Assembly: GCF_022387135.1 (NCBI RefSeq)
Contig: NZ_CP092462.1
Span: forward strand, 1,798,001-1,862,000
Direction: 5' to 3'
DNA length: 64,000 nt
Source of the DNA: Comamonas sp. B21-038
GTDB lineage: Bacteria; Pseudomonadota; Gammaproteobacteria; Burkholderiales; Burkholderiaceae_C
Shown: in pieces, positions 63,099-64,000 of the stretch
How the letters are laid out: every line of letters starts with the position of its first letter
Numbering within the stretch: position 1 is the first letter of the stretch
Notes under the pieces: generated by a model
Database searches by the model: none
The model's input: the letters and a program-made list of their open reading frames with translations, nothing else
What the model was told of the DNA's origin: nothing
Made by a program: the position numbers and the translations under genes

Positions 63099-63892
63099 AG
63101 GTGGCCACCTGCACCCGTGGACGCCTGCAATGCAGCGCCTTTGGCTCCATTCGTGCCATTCATGTAGCGGCCTACAAAGCTGCGGGTGCGCTCTTGCTGC
63201 GGGTGCTCAAAAATCTCAGCCGGGGTGCCCGCTTCGGCGACCACGCCGCCGTCCATGAAAATCACGCGGTCAGCCGCTGCGTGGGCAAACGCCATTTCAT
63301 GGGTCACCACCAGCATGGTCATGCCTTCATCGCGCAGTGCGCGCATCACCTGCAACACCTCTTCAACCAGCTCCGGGTCCAGCGCGCTGGTGGGCTCGTC
63401 AAACAGCATCACCTGCGGCTTGAGCGCAATGCCACGCGCAATGCCCACGCGCTGCTGCTGCCCACCCGAGAGCTGACTGGGGAACGCGGCGGCCCTGTGG
63501 GCCAGACCCACTTTGGCCAGTGCCTCTTGGGCAATGGCCTCGGCCTCGGCCTTGCTTTTTTTTTGCACCTGGCGCAGCGCCAGGGTGATGTTTCCCAGCA
63601 CGTTCAGGTGCGGGTACAGGTTGAAGTGCTGGAACACCATGCCGACTTTCTGGCGCACCTGGTTGACATCGACATCGGAGCGCATGATGTCCTGGCCGTT
63701 GATGACCACCTGGCCGTCGCTTGGCTCTTCCAGCCGGTTGCAGCAGCGCAGCATGGTGCTTTTTCCGGAGCCGGAAGGTCCGATAACACAGACCAGCTCA
63801 GCCGGGTACACACGCAAGTTTACACCACGCAATACGTCCAGCGAGCCATAGGATTTGCGCAGTTCAACAAGTTCAAGGATGGGGGCGCTCAT
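63095..63892 (-). CDS. Polar amino-acid ABC transporter ATP-binding protein (GlnQ-like)
   Basis: This is a 265-residue ATPase with Walker [10 protein letters not shown], signature [16 protein letters not shown], Walker [13 protein letters not shown] and switch VTHEMAFA. It belongs with the two permeases downstream and the binding protein whose end is visible upstream. Confidence 0.93.
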   Translation of the reverse strand: MSAPILELVELRKSYGSLDVLRGVNLRVYPAELVCVIGPSGSGKSTMLRCCNRLEEPSDGQVVINGQDIMRSDVDVNQVRQKVGMVFQHFNLYPHLNVLGNITLALRQVQKKSKAEAEAIAQEALAKVGLAHRAAAFPSQLSGGQQQRVGIARGIALKPQVMLFDEPTSALDPELVEEVLQVMRALRDEGMTMLVVTHEMAFAHAAADRVIFMDGGVVAEAGTPAEIFEHPQQERTRSFVGRYMNGTNGAKGAALQASTGAGGHL

Positions 63893-63932
63893 AGGTTCTC
63901 AGCACTTCAGGGTTATCACAGCCATTGCGTGC

Positions 63933-64000
63933 TTACGCGCACTTCGGCTTAACAGGGGTGGCATCGTAGTTCTCGGTGCCGGGCACGCCGTGGCCTGGGC
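63933..64000 (-). CDS. C-terminal end of a probable substrate-binding protein (partial)
   Basis: The last 21 visible codons on the minus strand read PGHGVPGTENYDATPVKPKC and one more Ala, followed by TAA (63933-63935). Position directly before the ATPase of an amino-acid transporter suggests the tail of its periplasmic binding protein. The rest is outside the window, so the call is tentative. Confidence 0.5.
   Translation of the reverse strand, partial: PGHGVPGTENYDATPVKPKCA

Overview
The window looks like a chromosome segment from a betaproteobacterium of the family Comamonadaceae, probably Comamonas or a close relative. Evidence for this: high GC content, orphan Bug-type periplasmic receptors, a class Ia ribonucleotide reductase operon with a YfaE-type ferredoxin, tRNA-Pro genes with a Burkholderiales-like sequence, and many LysR, ABC and hydantoinase genes. 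The assignment comes from gene content only; no database search was possible.

Layout of the host part. 0.1-2.2 kb: two Bug/TctC solute receptors. 2.2-4.6 kb: a two-gene DNA-repair cassette (radical SAM protein plus DUF4130 protein) behind two LexA boxes. 4.7-10.5 kb: a bile-acid-symporter-like carrier, an antiporter/YbdK ligase/glutamine amidotransferase operon, a DUF2322 protein and an EVE-domain protein. 10.9-11.7 kb: infA and two tandem tRNA-Pro(UGG) genes. 11.9-15.9 kb: nrdA-nrdB-yfaE behind tandem NrdR boxes. 16.3-22.7 kb: hydantoinase A/B, an MFS transporter and a LysR regulator. 22.8-29.1 kb: a cobalamin riboswitch controlling a TonB-dependent receptor, BtuF/C/D-like transporter genes and a CbiX-like/thioredoxin-like ferredoxin fusion. 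29.1-37.5 kb: a MexEF-OprN-like RND efflux operon, preceded by an alpha/beta-hydrolase-fold protein with an altered active site and a divergent LysR gene. 37.7-41.6 kb: a third tRNA-Pro(UGG), a DUF1624 membrane protein, a tyrosine recombinase divergent from a KfrA-like coiled-coil protein, and an RNase HI-like protein. 41.8-48.0 kb: a 2-aminoethylphosphonate (AEP) uptake and catabolism operon in which an FAD oxidoreductase stands where the PhnW transaminase would be expected. 48.1-50.1 kb: a gamma-glutamyltransferase lipoprotein.

The main mobile element is an inovirus (filamentous phage) prophage of about 8.7 kb, from 50247 to 59004. It is bounded by two dif-like XerC/XerD sites that share the core TAATATACATCGTAT. 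Its order is: leftward repressor, operator region, rightward Rep, ssDNA-binding-like protein, small proteins including a 40-residue zinc ribbon, major coat, a 31-residue coat-like peptide, pIII-like adsorption protein, pVI-like DUF2523 protein and Zot/pI ATPase. Beyond Zot lies a cargo segment: a low-GC membrane/coiled-coil gene of unknown function between two direct repeats of about 98 bp, then a small exported protein with a homologue just outside the prophage. No phage integrase or pIV secretin is visible, so the phage probably uses host XerCD and a host secretin.

The dif site implies that the window spans the replication terminus. Genes to its right are all on the minus strand and those well to its left are mostly on the plus strand, as expected where replichores meet. 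59.0-64.0 kb: small exported or membrane proteins, debris of a Bug gene and a transposase, and a polar amino-acid ABC transporter operon with a D-2-hydroxyacid dehydrogenase, cut by the window end.
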